DNA of 64,000 nt from Rikenellaceae bacterium (GCA_015059735.1 SUZX01000001.1:124001-188000), one strand, 5' to 3'. Positions 47,242-57,396 are shown, counted from the first letter of the stretch. A program made the numbers and translations. The notes: generated by a model not told the origin, from the letters alone.

Positions 47242-47691
47242 CTACGCCAATAGTTCCTTGACTTTGGCCGATATATCCTTTCCATCGGCACGACCGGCCA
47301 AACGTTTTGAGGCAACTCCCATCACTTTTCCCATCTCTTTCATCGAGGAAGCTCCCACCTCGGCAATGATGGCTTTCACTTCGGCATCCAACTCTTCGGA
47401 GGTTAGCTGTTTGGGCAAGAACTCTTGAAAAACCGCCACTTGGGCCAATTCTTCCTCCGCCAAATCTGGCCGATTTTGTTGCGAGAAAAGAGTGGCGGAA
47501 TCTGTCCCTTGCTTTGCCAACTTGGTTAGGATCTTCAACACATCGGCATCCGGCAACTCTGCAATTTCCGGACCGGCAGTTTTGGCCTCGATGATATACT
47601 TCTTGGCATTACGCAACGCACTCAGGCGCACAGCATCTTTTGCCTTCATTGCGACCATGATCTCTTGTGAAATTTGTTTCTCTAATGACAT
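47242..47691 (-). CDS. YqeY-like protein (GatB/YqeY domain)
   Basis: A 149-residue soluble helical protein. SLEKQISQEIMVAMKAKD, LSALRNAKKYI, QQNRPDLAEEELAQVAVFQEFLPKQL (by its ends) and MGKVMGVASKRLAGRADG match the YqeY family, which shares the tRNA-binding tail domain of GatB. A role in tRNA-dependent amidation or tRNA editing has been suggested for the family but not shown. It sits 21 bp downstream of the amidase-like gene. Confidence 0.93.
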   Translation of the reverse strand: MSLEKQISQEIMVAMKAKDAVRLSALRNAKKYIIEAKTAGPEIAELPDADVLKILTKLAKQGTDSATLFSQQNRPDLAEEELAQVAVFQEFLPKQLTSEELDAEVKAIIAEVGASSMKEMGKVMGVASKRLAGRADGKDISAKVKELLA

Positions 47692-47712
47692 AGACTGTTA
47701 AATATTAAAAAG

Positions 47713-50667
47713 TTATCGTTTATTATCTAAAAAACTCAATATTTCTCTCATCAGTTGTTCCTGTTGTCGTATTTGAGTCAAAGCCTCAAAAGGAATTGTC
47801 ATCACAAACGTTCTATCCTCCTTTGAAGCGACAGCTGCGATTCGATTGTCGGCAACATAACGCATCACGGCAAAAGCCGATCCTACCGGTCGCAATCTAT
47901 CTGCCGATCTAATGGCATAATGATCTTTGTCGGGAAAATCGTAAAACAAATACTCACCTCGACTAAATCCCGTAGCAGGAGCAACGACACGCATTTTGTT
48001 ACGGTGTAATGGTTGCAAAGTGTCGTATGTACAATGTAATATCTCAGTAGCAAAACTACGATCAGCATCTGAACTGTCGGAGTTTTGCAATAAATCAGAA
48101 ATGCCATAACACCCCGAAACAAAAAGTGCCGCACCTTTGTTAACCATCTGTCGAATACCCTGTTGCAAGGCGGGAGTAAATGCTCGGAACTCAACACCAC
48201 GAGTCCCTCGTCCAACAATAGTTGCCCGTTGTTTGCCAAGAATTAAATCGACAACCGTATAATCCCCATGCACTTCTCCCCGTTCCAATGATTTTGCCGA
48301 TGTCGAACAAAACGAGTAGCCGGCAGCAACAACAGCCTTGCCATGTATATAAGGATAGTCAAAGGTGTTGCCTCCGATAACATCGGTTTCATAAATGGAA
48401 TCGCATGCACCTAACGCTCGTGCGGCATCGTTGCAAGATGCTTGTGAAAGATCAAAGACACGTTGTGTGCCAGTAAAACAAATGTCACGACGATCGGGGA
48501 CTCCTTCATCGATCTCATTATAAAATCCGACCAGCGAGTCTCGTTGCATGCTATGAGGAGCACACACCCGATCGAATCCATTGACGATCAATACCCGCCC
48601 TCGCTCCTGCGGATGGCGACAAGCGGAAAGTATCTCGCTGGGAAAACTCTCTCCTCCTGCATTAACAGCGGTTACACGATAGCTATATATAATTCCGGAT
48701 TTTTGAGTGGTCGTAAAAAAAGGTGTATCAACATAACGACCAGTATCGAATCCTCCATCGCCTATACGCGTATAGACAACATATCCGGTAGGAGTTGCCG
48801 AATTTTCCAATGAGTCTAACACCGGTGTCCAACGCAAACGAATTGAATCCCCTGCAATAAATTCTGCTCCGAAAACCTCGACAGGCAGAGGCTGTACTAC
48901 GTAAGGTAATTTATATTGCGAACTGATATAGCGTAAGATACCTTTATAAACTGCGCGACTTACGGTGAACTTAAATCGCGGATCGTTGCCATAACGCATA
49001 TCGGAGAAATTCTGGTGCGACAGCAACTCCAACAGCATCGAGGGAACAGCAGGAACGCGAGCCTCATAATAGGATTTATTCCACATACCGCGACGATTCC
49101 AATTCGGCTCAAAGTTACGGCGAATATCGTTTACAATTTGCGACATCACCAAATCCGTAAGATCTCGCGAACGATAGCGGCTGGCACCTCCGACAAAATG
49201 TCCGCGATTGTCTCGCGTGCAATAGATTCCCAACGTTCCGACAATTGTATCTCCACCTCGAACTCCGGCATCCGAGTGAAAAGCCAACGTCATATCTATC
49301 GGAATACGCAATCCGACCGAATCGGGCAGACGTTCAGATCCTCCCAGCAAGGTATTGACCCAATGAGCACGCGACATAATGTCCTCTTTGTAATCGTTTT
49401 TATGCTCTTTGGGAGCATAGACCTTTTCGTCGAATCCGGCCCACTGCAACCAATAACGTGCTCCTTCACAAAAACGGGGATATCCGCTTGTCTCCTCGAA
49501 ATAGGTAACATCGGGTTTACGCAATGAGTCGCAGGTAGAACGTACAATATTACCATATCCGCCTCCGATCTTCACGGCATCGGCTGAAATTCTTTGGCCC
49601 ATCTTGCTGGATTTGTTGGTGAGCATAACTATATCTTGCGGTCCTTTTGCGAAAAGAAACGTTCCCAAATAGAGCCATGTTCCACCTCCCATAGACTGGT
49701 TTACCGAAAAGCGGCTTTCTCCACCCAAGTGCCGGATTGTATATCTAGCATCCTCTGTATTCTCCGCAGAGGATTCATAGCTTACATATATCGCATACTC
49801 CCCTTGTTCGGGAATATCGGCACTCCATACTGCATATGCTTCGGAACCATCGGTTATCGTTGTGGTATAGCGAGTGGTTCCGGTTCTAAATGGATTCTCG
49901 CCAGTACGATACACCTTCTGCGTATGAGCAAAGCCTACTCCTCCCGTTTGCCAACTCCCCTTCTCACGATATTGTTCTGGCTGATCATTATCAGATAATA
50001 TTTCGTATTTTTGAATATCACGCTCGCGAGGCAACAGCACACAAGCTCCGGCATTCTCCAACATCGGCACCAAATAGGGCAACACATAACTCTGTGTATA
50101 AAGATCTTCACGAGTTTCCCACAATTGAGATCGTTGCCAACGCCAACAGTTCTTTTCTTGATCGAAATAACGACCGTGGCTCTGCCAAAGAGCTATATGA
50201 CGTCCCGTAAGTCCTTGTGTAGGCCTATGTACCTTTGAAAGCGGCGTGATCAACGGGGTTTTTGCCCGATTGACAAAAGTGATCGGAGCTTTTTTCTTTT
50301 GGGCGTTCGATTTGCGAAATGCCAACGGGATTAAGTTACTAATTTCTTGTCGATTGGTATATATCTCCATGCGAGCTTTTGCATAATTTCGAGGCAATAC
50401 GGTTCGTACCGAATCATACATAGCTCGCACATTATCTTCGCGGAAAGGATAATAAGACAATCCGACACTTGCGTAAATACGAACGCGACTACGAGTCGCT
50501 TGAATCGATTTCACGCGCACATCGCCTTTTGCGACCTCTCTGGCAATAATTCGCGTAAGTGTCTCTCCGACCTGTTGTCGGACAGTTCGATTCAATGTTG
50601 CAGCCACAGAGGAGACCGGAATCGAAAAAAATAACAAGAGAAGTAATCGCAACAAATTATTTTTCAT
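47713..50667 (-). CDS. Secreted amidase-like protein with golvesin-type insert and FN3 domain
   Basis: A 984-residue exported protein (signal peptide residues 1-23). After an N-terminal beta/alpha region, residues ~155-225 (GRHIALWQSHGRYFDQ, LENAGACVLLPRERD) resemble the first half of an N-acetylmuramoyl-L-alanine amidase 3. A golvesin C-terminal-like beta domain follows at ~235-370 (YAVWSADIPEQGEYAIYVSY, GGTWLYLGTF). The amidase-like part then seems to resume (MTLAFHSDAGVRGGDT, VPSMLLELLSHQNFSDM; ~420-600), then an FN3 domain (~620-700) and a C-terminal alpha/beta region with a flavodoxin-like look. Databases often call such proteins xanthan lyase. A cell-wall role is inferred. It overlaps the symporter gene by 11 bp. 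Confidence 0.75.
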   Translation of the reverse strand: MKNNLLRLLLLLFFSIPVSSVAATLNRTVRQQVGETLTRIIAREVAKGDVRVKSIQATRSRVRIYASVGLSYYPFREDNVRAMYDSVRTVLPRNYAKARMEIYTNRQEISNLIPLAFRKSNAQKKKAPITFVNRAKTPLITPLSKVHRPTQGLTGRHIALWQSHGRYFDQEKNCWRWQRSQLWETREDLYTQSYVLPYLVPMLENAGACVLLPRERDIQKYEILSDNDQPEQYREKGSWQTGGVGFAHTQKVYRTGENPFRTGTTRYTTTITDGSEAYAVWSADIPEQGEYAIYVSYESSAENTEDARYTIRHLGGESRFSVNQSMGGGTWLYLGTFLFAKGPQDIVMLTNKSSKMGQRISADAVKIGGGYGNIVRSTCDSLRKPDVTYFEETSGYPRFCEGARYWLQWAGFDEKVYAPKEHKNDYKEDIMSRAHWVNTLLGGSERLPDSVGLRIPIDMTLAFHSDAGVRGGDTIVGTLGIYCTRDNRGHFVGGASRYRSRDLTDLVMSQIVNDIRRNFEPNWNRRGMWNKSYYEARVPAVPSMLLELLSHQNFSDMRYGNDPRFKFTVSRAVYKGILRYISSQYKLPYVVQPLPVEVFGAEFIAGDSIRLRWTPVLDSLENSATPTGYVVYTRIGDGGFDTGRYVDTPFFTTTQKSGIIYSYRVTAVNAGGESFPSEILSACRHPQERGRVLIVNGFDRVCAPHSMQRDSLVGFYNEIDEGVPDRRDICFTGTQRVFDLSQASCNDAARALGACDSIYETDVIGGNTFDYPYIHGKAVVAAGYSFCSTSAKSLERGEVHGDYTVVDLILGKQRATIVGRGTRGVEFRAFTPALQQGIRQMVNKGAALFVSGCYGISDLLQNSDSSDADRSFATEILHCTYDTLQPLHRNKMRVVAPATGFSRGEYLFYDFPDKDHYAIRSADRLRPVGSAFAVMRYVADNRIAAVASKEDRTFVMTIPFEALTQIRQQEQLMREILSFLDNKR

Positions 50668-52108
50668 GATGTTTCACAAGTAACAGCATTCCTATAAATG
50701 TAAATCCCGCATTATAAATCAATAATTCGAATCCGATATGATAATTCCACATTAGCTCGGCAACATACTGCAACCCAACGCTGAGTACAACCGATAGAAA
50801 TGCAATGGCCGGTATCAACCGTTCGCGAATCGCATAAGATGTCATCAATCCAAAACAAAACATTCCTAAAATAGGCCCATAGGTATATCCCGCCATTTTA
50901 TAGACCAAGTTGATTGTGCTATCATTACTATATCGTTCGAAAACAACGATTACAACAAAAAGCAGGATTGCAATAGCCAAATGCACCCTCTGCCGAATGG
51001 TTGTCAAGCGAGACTCATTTGCAAACTTATGGGCCGAAAGTATATCGATGGTAAACGAGGTGGTCAGGGCAGTCAGTGCCGATCCTGCCGCCGAATAGGT
51101 AATCGACACAAGTCCGACAACAAACATGATTCCCACAACGGTAGGAAGACCGCTATTGAATGCTACCGTCGAGAAGATTTGATCACTTCGTTCAGGAATT
51201 GCCAAACCATGATGTTGCGAATAGAGATGGAGCAAAACTCCCAAAACTAAAAACAGCAAAATCACTACAATTTGACTCACAGCCGTAAAAACGATGTTGC
51301 GTTGTGCGTCTCGCAGCGTACGACAACTTAAATTCCGTTGCATTAGATCCTGATCCAATCCGGTCATGGCTATCAATAAGACTATTCCGGCCAAGAACAT
51401 TTTCCAGAAATAACGTTCCGAGGAGGGATCATCAAAAAAGAATAGTTGCGACATTGGAGAGACAACCACTTCGTGTATCGTTTCCGAAAGCGACAAATTC
51501 AAATCGCGTGTGATAAAAAAGAGAAACGTACCCAAAGAAAGGAGCATGACGACCGTTTTTAAGATGTCGGTACGAATCAACACCCGAACTCCCCCCTGCC
51601 GTGTATAGAGCCACACGACACATACAACAACTAACGCATTAAGCCCAAACGGGAGATGGCAAGGCTCAAATATCATCTGTTGCAATACGATGCAGATAAC
51701 ATAAATTCGCAGCGCGGCATTCAACACCTTTGACACAAAGAAGAACCAAGCTCCTGTCCGATGCGTTGTAATACCAAAACGATCCTCCAAATATTCATAC
51801 AATGAAATCACCTGTTTTCGGTAAAATACCGGTATCAACACATAGGCCACAACCAATTGACCCACCGTAAAGCCGGCAACCATTTGCATATAGGAAAAGG
51901 CGTCAGTACCTACCGATCCCGGGACAGAAAGAAACGTTATTCCCGACATTGCAGCTCCGATCATGGCCAACCACGCCATATACCAAGAAGTTTGGCGATT
52001 TCCTGCAAAAAAGCCGGAATTATCAACACCCCGTCCCGAATAACGGGCAACGGCTAACAATATGGCAACATACGCCAGAATAGTTATTACAACTGCTGTC
52101 GGAGTCAT
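50657..52108 (-). CDS. Sodium:solute symporter (SSS family)
   Basis: A 483-residue membrane protein with about 13 helices of the LeuT-like SSS family. AWLAMIGAAMSGITFLSVPG near the N terminus and FVVGLVSITYSAAGSALTALTTSFTIDIL (by its ends) with the conserved Ser/Thr of the Na2 site are family features. Substrates in the family include sialic acids, sugars, proline and others. Being followed by a cell-wall amidase-like gene suggests a murein-derived or sugar substrate, but this is a guess. First gene of a four-gene minus-strand operon. Confidence 0.9.
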   Translation of the reverse strand: MTPTAVVITILAYVAILLAVARYSGRGVDNSGFFAGNRQTSWYMAWLAMIGAAMSGITFLSVPGSVGTDAFSYMQMVAGFTVGQLVVAYVLIPVFYRKQVISLYEYLEDRFGITTHRTGAWFFFVSKVLNAALRIYVICIVLQQMIFEPCHLPFGLNALVVVCVVWLYTRQGGVRVLIRTDILKTVVMLLSLGTFLFFITRDLNLSLSETIHEVVVSPMSQLFFFDDPSSERYFWKMFLAGIVLLIAMTGLDQDLMQRNLSCRTLRDAQRNIVFTAVSQIVVILLFLVLGVLLHLYSQHHGLAIPERSDQIFSTVAFNSGLPTVVGIMFVVGLVSITYSAAGSALTALTTSFTIDILSAHKFANESRLTTIRQRVHLAIAILLFVVIVVFERYSNDSTINLVYKMAGYTYGPILGMFCFGLMTSYAIRERLIPAIAFLSVVLSVGLQYVAELMWNYHIGFELLIYNAGFTFIGMLLLVKHHEK

Positions 52109-52130
52109 GGATTCCTCTTAATATAGATTG

Positions 52131-52138
52131 CAAATATA
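52131..52138 (-). promoter_or_regulatory. -7 box of the symporter operon
   Basis: Minus-strand TATATTTG, 22 bp before the start codon; a weak -33 (TTCG) sits 21 bp further upstream. Confidence 0.5.
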
Positions 52139-52162
52139 GTGAAAAGAAGCGGTATTATACGA

Positions 52163-52201
52163 ATAAAGATCGCAGTTTAGATAAATCCTAAACTGCGATC
52201 T
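52163..52201 (-). terminator. Terminator of the alpha-galactosidase gene
   Basis: Perfect 13-bp inverted repeat (AGATCGCAGTTTA at 52167-52179, TAAACTGCGATCT at 52189-52201) with a 9-nt loop, followed on the minus strand by a poor T stretch (TTTATT). It lies 54 bp beyond the gene's stop. Confidence 0.7.
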
Positions 52202-52255
52202 GGGTTTAATCCCGACTTTCTAAAACTACAAAATCAAAATCGGGTATTTAATAAT

Positions 52256-54430
52256 CTACTCTACTGCCTCGACAGACAGCACACGACTTGCATACTCTGT
52301 ATTCAATTCGATATCAAGACCGCTATTCATCAAATACTCTCCGGTGAAAATTTTACCGCTTTGACGAATTGCTTTGCCCGACACATTCAACTCCGTAAGT
52401 TTATAGCGTTTCTGCGGATCAAGACCGGCCATACGAAAGATCGGGCAACGTTGACGAACAAAATGCTCCATCTTGTAAACAAAGAATACGGCACGCTCCT
52501 TCTCGGGAGTTACATACATCAACGAAGCGTATCCAGTCTTCTCGAATGGTGACATGATACGATAGAGATCACCTTGCTGTACTACAGGCCGAATCTGCTT
52601 ATAGGTAGCAATCGCTTGGCGTGCAAAAGTCTTATCCTTTTCCGACATATCTTTGGGTTGCAACTCCATGCCCAAACGCCCCATCATAGCTACATCAAAA
52701 CGGAATTTGAGCGGAGTTATACGTTTTGATTGGTGATTCTTGTGAGCGCTGACATGAGCAGCCATCGCATTTGAGGGATAGAAGTTCGAAATACTCCACT
52801 GCATATATACACGCTGCAAGGCATCGGTATTATCGCTGGTCCAAAATTCGTCATAATAGGGTAAAACACCATAATTTACACGGCCACCACCCGAAGCACA
52901 CGACTGCATGATCAGATTGGGGTATTTTTCGTGGATACGACGTAGGACCTTATCCATACCACGATGGTATTCGATATAGAGGTGCGATTGCTTTTCGGCG
53001 GGCAGATACGTTGAGCCATAGTTAACCAATGTCATATTGTCATCCCATTTGATATAAGCAATCTCGGGATGTTTTGTCATCAGATTATCAACGACCTTGA
53101 ATACAAACTCCTGTACGGCGGGATTCGACAAATCAAGTACCAACTGCGTGCCTCCTCTACCCGTCTTCATCTCACGGTAAGGTTGCTGGATTACCCAATC
53201 GGGATACTTCTCAAAAAGTTCACTTTTCGTATTAGTCATCTCCGGTTCGATCCAAATACCGAACTTGATACCATGACTTTTTGCCGAGCCAATCAAGCCC
53301 TCGATTCCTTTCGGCAGTTTCTCTTTGCATACCATCCAGTCTCCCAAACTTGTTTTGCCATTATTACGCGGATATTTATCGCCAAACCAACCGTCATCCA
53401 TGACAAAGAGTTCTCCTCCCAAATCGGCAAAATCTCGCATCATCTGATCCATTACCTCTTGATTTACCTTGAAGTAAACACCTTCCCAGCTATTAAGCAG
53501 GATTGGACGCAAGGCGGTACCGTGATTCAATCGGTGCAAACGAGCCCAACGGTGGATGTTGCGACTGACGCCGCTCTTGCCCTCGTTGCTGTAAGTAAAG
53601 GCAAAAACAGGAGTAGTAAACACTTCTTTGGGTTCGAGGATATAATGCGATTGTTCCTCGTTGATTCCTACAAAAATGCGGGTTAAATTCGAATTATCGT
53701 TGGCAAAAGCAATACGATAGTTTCCACCCCAAGCCAAAGTTCCGCCGATCACTCGTCCGCTCAACTCCTGTGGCTTTCCATCGAGCGAATACATAAACGA
53801 TGGATTATCCGTCTGCGTATTACGTACACCGTCTTTGTTGCGGATTACTTTCATACCACCAATCAAAGGCTCCTCTTCGAGATATCCTTCGGCACCCCAC
53901 GATCCGTGAAAATGAGAGATCCAGTTATCCGTACCACGACGAATGGGCAGAAACGCAGAAGCAAAACGATAGAGTGTTACCGGACGTTTCTCCGTATGAC
54001 GCATTTCGGTCCATGTTTCGATCACTTCACAATCGTCATAGGTTTTATAGAAAACGGTGACATAAAACGGATAATGCTTGTCTTTGGTATGAATGGCAGT
54101 GATGTGCGCTCCATTTCCCGAACGGCGTTCCACTGACTCTACTACCAATTCGAGAGATTGATTACCATCGGGATGCGTGGCCTGAATAGCCATTTCGCGC
54201 GCACATTGTGCTCCAAATTCGGGATATAACGCTTCGTTGAAAGCAATACCTGCATCAAACGGATTATCGACATCATTCAAACGCGCTCCAAAATAACGAA
54301 AACGCGGAGACTTACCGTGCGTAGCCGTGATAAGCAACGTGCTGCCTTTGGTTGACAGACGAATATGCTCTGCCTGTATCGTTTCAACAAACAGCAAAAC
54401 TGACACAATCAATAAAAGTAGCTTTTTCAT
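52256..54430 (-). CDS. Secreted alpha-galactosidase, GH36
   Basis: A 724-residue GH36 retaining enzyme that removes alpha-1,6-linked galactose, for example from raffinose-type sugars or galactomannan. Signal peptide at residues 1-20. The N-terminal beta-supersandwich is followed by the TIM barrel with FVMDDGWFG, KFGIWIEPEM, the nucleophile in YIKWDDN and the acid/base Asp in FWTSDNTDALQR; MQSCASGGGR lies between. A C-terminal beta domain ends the protein. It is monocistronic, with a strong promoter. Confidence 0.95.
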   Translation of the reverse strand: MKKLLLLIVSVLLFVETIQAEHIRLSTKGSTLLITATHGKSPRFRYFGARLNDVDNPFDAGIAFNEALYPEFGAQCAREMAIQATHPDGNQSLELVVESVERRSGNGAHITAIHTKDKHYPFYVTVFYKTYDDCEVIETWTEMRHTEKRPVTLYRFASAFLPIRRGTDNWISHFHGSWGAEGYLEEEPLIGGMKVIRNKDGVRNTQTDNPSFMYSLDGKPQELSGRVIGGTLAWGGNYRIAFANDNSNLTRIFVGINEEQSHYILEPKEVFTTPVFAFTYSNEGKSGVSRNIHRWARLHRLNHGTALRPILLNSWEGVYFKVNQEVMDQMMRDFADLGGELFVMDDGWFGDKYPRNNGKTSLGDWMVCKEKLPKGIEGLIGSAKSHGIKFGIWIEPEMTNTKSELFEKYPDWVIQQPYREMKTGRGGTQLVLDLSNPAVQEFVFKVVDNLMTKHPEIAYIKWDDNMTLVNYGSTYLPAEKQSHLYIEYHRGMDKVLRRIHEKYPNLIMQSCASGGGRVNYGVLPYYDEFWTSDNTDALQRVYMQWSISNFYPSNAMAAHVSAHKNHQSKRITPLKFRFDVAMMGRLGMELQPKDMSEKDKTFARQAIATYKQIRPVVQQGDLYRIMSPFEKTGYASLMYVTPEKERAVFFVYKMEHFVRQRCPIFRMAGLDPQKRYKLTELNVSGKAIRQSGKIFTGEYLMNSGLDIELNTEYASRVLSVEAVE

Positions 54431-54454
54431 ATTAAGATTGGATTAGGAGAGATA

Positions 54455-54486
54455 CAAATATACTTTGTTTTAAGCTATAATACAAA
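54455..54486 (-). promoter_or_regulatory. Promoter of the alpha-galactosidase gene
   Basis: Minus-strand TTTG (54486-54483), 20-bp spacer, TATATTTG (54462-54455), 24 bp before the start codon. Confidence 0.85.
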
Positions 54487-54492
54487 TTTTGC

Positions 54493-56526
54493 TTAGATTC
54501 GAACAAAGACCGTAGCCGTTCGGGATATGTTGTAAATACGAATATGTGGAGAACGAAGACCATCTTCATTCTCGACATCGAAAGAGAAATGTTCGGTCGT
54601 CATCGTTTGTCGCTCCTGTCCTCCAAAACGACGTTCGTCAGTCGAAAGAATCGGCATATATTTTCCGGCCGACCGAACCGGCAACTCATAATCAGCAATG
54701 GAATTCGTAGGATGCCAATTGAAAACAAACAGCAAATCTCCGTGCGAGAAAACAATCGTCTTGTTTACCTCGTCCATCAGTAAATTCCACGGATAATCAT
54801 CGGCTAAAACCCTATATTTTGTGATGATACGAATCATTTCACGATCAAAGTCGCCAAGTTGGCTATAACGCAGAAAACCATTCTCGGACAACGACCATTG
54901 TCGTCGGGCATGAGCGTAACTCCAACCATTGCCCTCACGCGGGAAATCAATCCATTCGGGATGACCAAACTCGTTCCCCATAAAATTCAAATAGGCTTGG
55001 CCTCCGGTTGAAATTGTCATCAATCGGATCATCTTGTGGAGAGCCATACCGCGATCAATCACTAGACTCTCCGCAGCCCGATCCATCTTGAAATACATAT
55101 CTTTATCCATCAGCCGGAAAGCCAATGTCTTATCCCCTACAAGTGCTTGGTCATGTGATTCGGCATAAGCTACGGTTTTAACCTCCGGCAATCGACCGGT
55201 CAATACCGACCACATCTCCCAAATGTTCCAGTCTTCATCGGGGATATCTTTGAGCAACTTAATCCAAAAATCGGGGATGGCCATTCCCAACCGATAATCG
55301 AAACCTACCCCGCCCTCTTTTATCGGAATACACATTCCGGGCATGCCGCTGACATCCTCGGCAATAGTCACGGCCACAGGACGAAAATCGTGAACCAATC
55401 GATTGGCAAGCGTAAGATAAGTAAGTGCATCTTCATTGACTCCTGCATCAAAGAATTTTTCGCGTGTATCGAAATTGGTGTAGCCGTGGTGATGATAAAT
55501 CATGGAAGTAACTCCATCGAATCGGAAACCGTCGAAATGATATTCGTCGAGCCAATATTTAATATTTGAAAGTAGAAAATGCTCGACCTCATCCTTGCCA
55601 TAATCGAAGATCTTAGAGTCCCAATAAGGCTGATCACCGGCAGCACCGGAGCGCGAATAGTGATGATCGGAACCATCCAATTCGTTGATACCCTCGTTGA
55701 GATTCTTTACATAATGTGCATGAACAAGATCCATAATCACAGCAAATCCCAATTTATGTGCGTGGCGGATCAACTCTTTCAGTTCTTCGGGAGTGCCGAA
55801 ACGCGAAGAGGGGGCAAAGAAATTTGCCACATGGTAGCCAAATGAGCCATAATAAGGGTGTTCGGCAATAGCCATAAGCTGCACAGCATTATATCCTGCT
55901 TTTTTGATAATCGGCAGGATTTTCTCGGAAAATTCACGATAAGTACCTACCCCCTCGCGCTCCTGAGCCATCCCGACATGCGCCTCATAGATCAGCAGAT
56001 TTCCGATTTGGGGAGCTTCGAAATAATCACCCTGCCAATCGAAAAGTTCTGCGGGCGACCAAAATTGGGCCGTATAGTTTTTGGTTTCTTCATCCTGTAC
56101 CACACGCGTAGCATAGGCTGGAATACGATCCAACCACCCGTTTTCGCCGTGTACATGCAATTTATAAAGTGAGCCATGCGTCAGCCGATCCCGATACATT
56201 GCCGCTGGGAAGAATGCGCTCCATACTCCTGCTGTGTCGCGTTGCATCCGAATTTCGGTGCGTTGCCAATTATTGAAATCTCCAAAGATATAGACATCGT
56301 ATGCCCCGGGTAACCACTCTCGCAACCACCAGCCATCGAGCATATCATCCCACTGCCAACCAAAATAGCGATAACCGTTAGCATAGTTGACAAGTGAGCC
56401 GGCAGAGTTTTCAATCGCATGTAATCGCGACAAATAACGGGCATGACGCTCGTTGATTTGTTGCTCGACAGGCTGTAACCATTCATCACGCTCGACAATT
56501 GGCAGACGGGGATGCGATTTTTCCAT
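54493..56526 (-). CDS. glgB: 1,4-alpha-glucan branching enzyme, eukaryote-like GH13_8 type
   Basis: A 677-residue glycogen branching enzyme. A CBM48-like N-terminal domain (REWLPGAYDVYIFGDFNNW) precedes the GH13 barrel: VMDLVHAHYVKN, the nucleophile in DGFRFDGVTSM, the acid/base Glu in TIAEDVSGMP, and the third Asp in AESHDQALVG. NFMGNEFGHPEWIDFPREGN is typical of the eukaryotic/Bacteroidetes-type branch rather than the longer E. coli GlgB. A C-terminal alpha-amylase beta domain closes it. It acts in the cytoplasm in glycogen synthesis; no glgA or glgC is next to it. Confidence 0.94.
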   Translation of the reverse strand: MEKSHPRLPIVERDEWLQPVEQQINERHARYLSRLHAIENSAGSLVNYANGYRYFGWQWDDMLDGWWLREWLPGAYDVYIFGDFNNWQRTEIRMQRDTAGVWSAFFPAAMYRDRLTHGSLYKLHVHGENGWLDRIPAYATRVVQDEETKNYTAQFWSPAELFDWQGDYFEAPQIGNLLIYEAHVGMAQEREGVGTYREFSEKILPIIKKAGYNAVQLMAIAEHPYYGSFGYHVANFFAPSSRFGTPEELKELIRHAHKLGFAVIMDLVHAHYVKNLNEGINELDGSDHHYSRSGAAGDQPYWDSKIFDYGKDEVEHFLLSNIKYWLDEYHFDGFRFDGVTSMIYHHHGYTNFDTREKFFDAGVNEDALTYLTLANRLVHDFRPVAVTIAEDVSGMPGMCIPIKEGGVGFDYRLGMAIPDFWIKLLKDIPDEDWNIWEMWSVLTGRLPEVKTVAYAESHDQALVGDKTLAFRLMDKDMYFKMDRAAESLVIDRGMALHKMIRLMTISTGGQAYLNFMGNEFGHPEWIDFPREGNGWSYAHARRQWSLSENGFLRYSQLGDFDREMIRIITKYRVLADDYPWNLLMDEVNKTIVFSHGDLLFVFNWHPTNSIADYELPVRSAGKYMPILSTDERRFGGQERQTMTTEHFSFDVENEDGLRSPHIRIYNISRTATVFVRI

Positions 56527-56580
56527 AGCAAGGCAGAATTACATCAAAAAATATGCAAGAGGGATAGAATAATCCCGAAA

Positions 56581-57396
56581 TTATTTCAGTGGCGAGTCAG
56601 GTTCTCGCGCCATCACCATATAGAACATTTTGTCGAGAAATGCCGGAGCAAATTTCTTGACAAAATGCGTAGCACGTCCCTCGATTTCCATCAAGCACAG
56701 CCGTTTGCGACGACGGATTCCGCGAATTATAATTTTGGCGACCTGTTCGGCGGTCATCATTTTCGATTCATCTCGCGGAGTCTCTCCTTGTTGCGAGCCA
56801 TCGGCCGTAAGTGCCGAGAAACGCACATTCGAAGCGGTAAATCCCGGGCAGGCGATCATGACATGTAATCCCTTTTTCAGATTTTCGATACGCAAGGTCT
56901 CCAAAAAACCGGTCATGGCGTATTTTGAGGCCGAATAACCCGTACGCCCCGGAAGCCCGTGTAAGCCGGCCACCGACGAAACCCCGACAATCGAGCCTTT
57001 CGAAGCTTGCAGATAAGGAAGTGCATACTTGCAGCAATTCACCGTACCCCAAAAATTGACATCCATCAGTCGATGTAATACCGACAGATCAACATCATCA
57101 AAGATCGCACGCATCGACAATCCGGCATTGCAAATCAACACATCAACCCCTCCGAACTCGCGCACGGCTGTATCGATCAGTTCATTGCACTCTTCCGGAT
57201 TAGTTACATCGACTCCGCAATAGGCAGCTTGTCCTCCTCTTGCCCGAATGTCATCAGTTATCTGTTGTAATTTGGGAATACTGCGAGCACCCAACACGAC
57301 ACGCGCCCCCAATGTAGCAAATTCGCGAGCCAAAGCCTCTCCAATACCCGATGAAGCACCGGTAACAATGACTACTTTGTTCTTGAAATTTTTCAT
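56581..57396 (-). CDS. SDR-family oxidoreductase
   Basis: A 271-residue classical SDR. VTGASSGIGEALAREFA, LICNAGLS and VSSVAGLHGLPGRTGYSASKYAM (active-site Ser, Tyr, Lys; by its ends) followed by CPGFTASNVR. The C-terminal extension with RRKRLCLMEIEGRATHFVKKFAP resembles membrane-associated SDRs of the DHRS7 type. Substrate unknown. Its start is 1 bp after the stop of the MBL-fold gene, so the two form one transcript. Confidence 0.9.
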   Translation of the reverse strand: MKNFKNKVVIVTGASSGIGEALAREFATLGARVVLGARSIPKLQQITDDIRARGGQAAYCGVDVTNPEECNELIDTAVREFGGVDVLICNAGLSMRAIFDDVDLSVLHRLMDVNFWGTVNCCKYALPYLQASKGSIVGVSSVAGLHGLPGRTGYSASKYAMTGFLETLRIENLKKGLHVMIACPGFTASNVRFSALTADGSQQGETPRDESKMMTAEQVAKIIIRGIRRRKRLCLMEIEGRATHFVKKFAPAFLDKMFYMVMAREPDSPLK

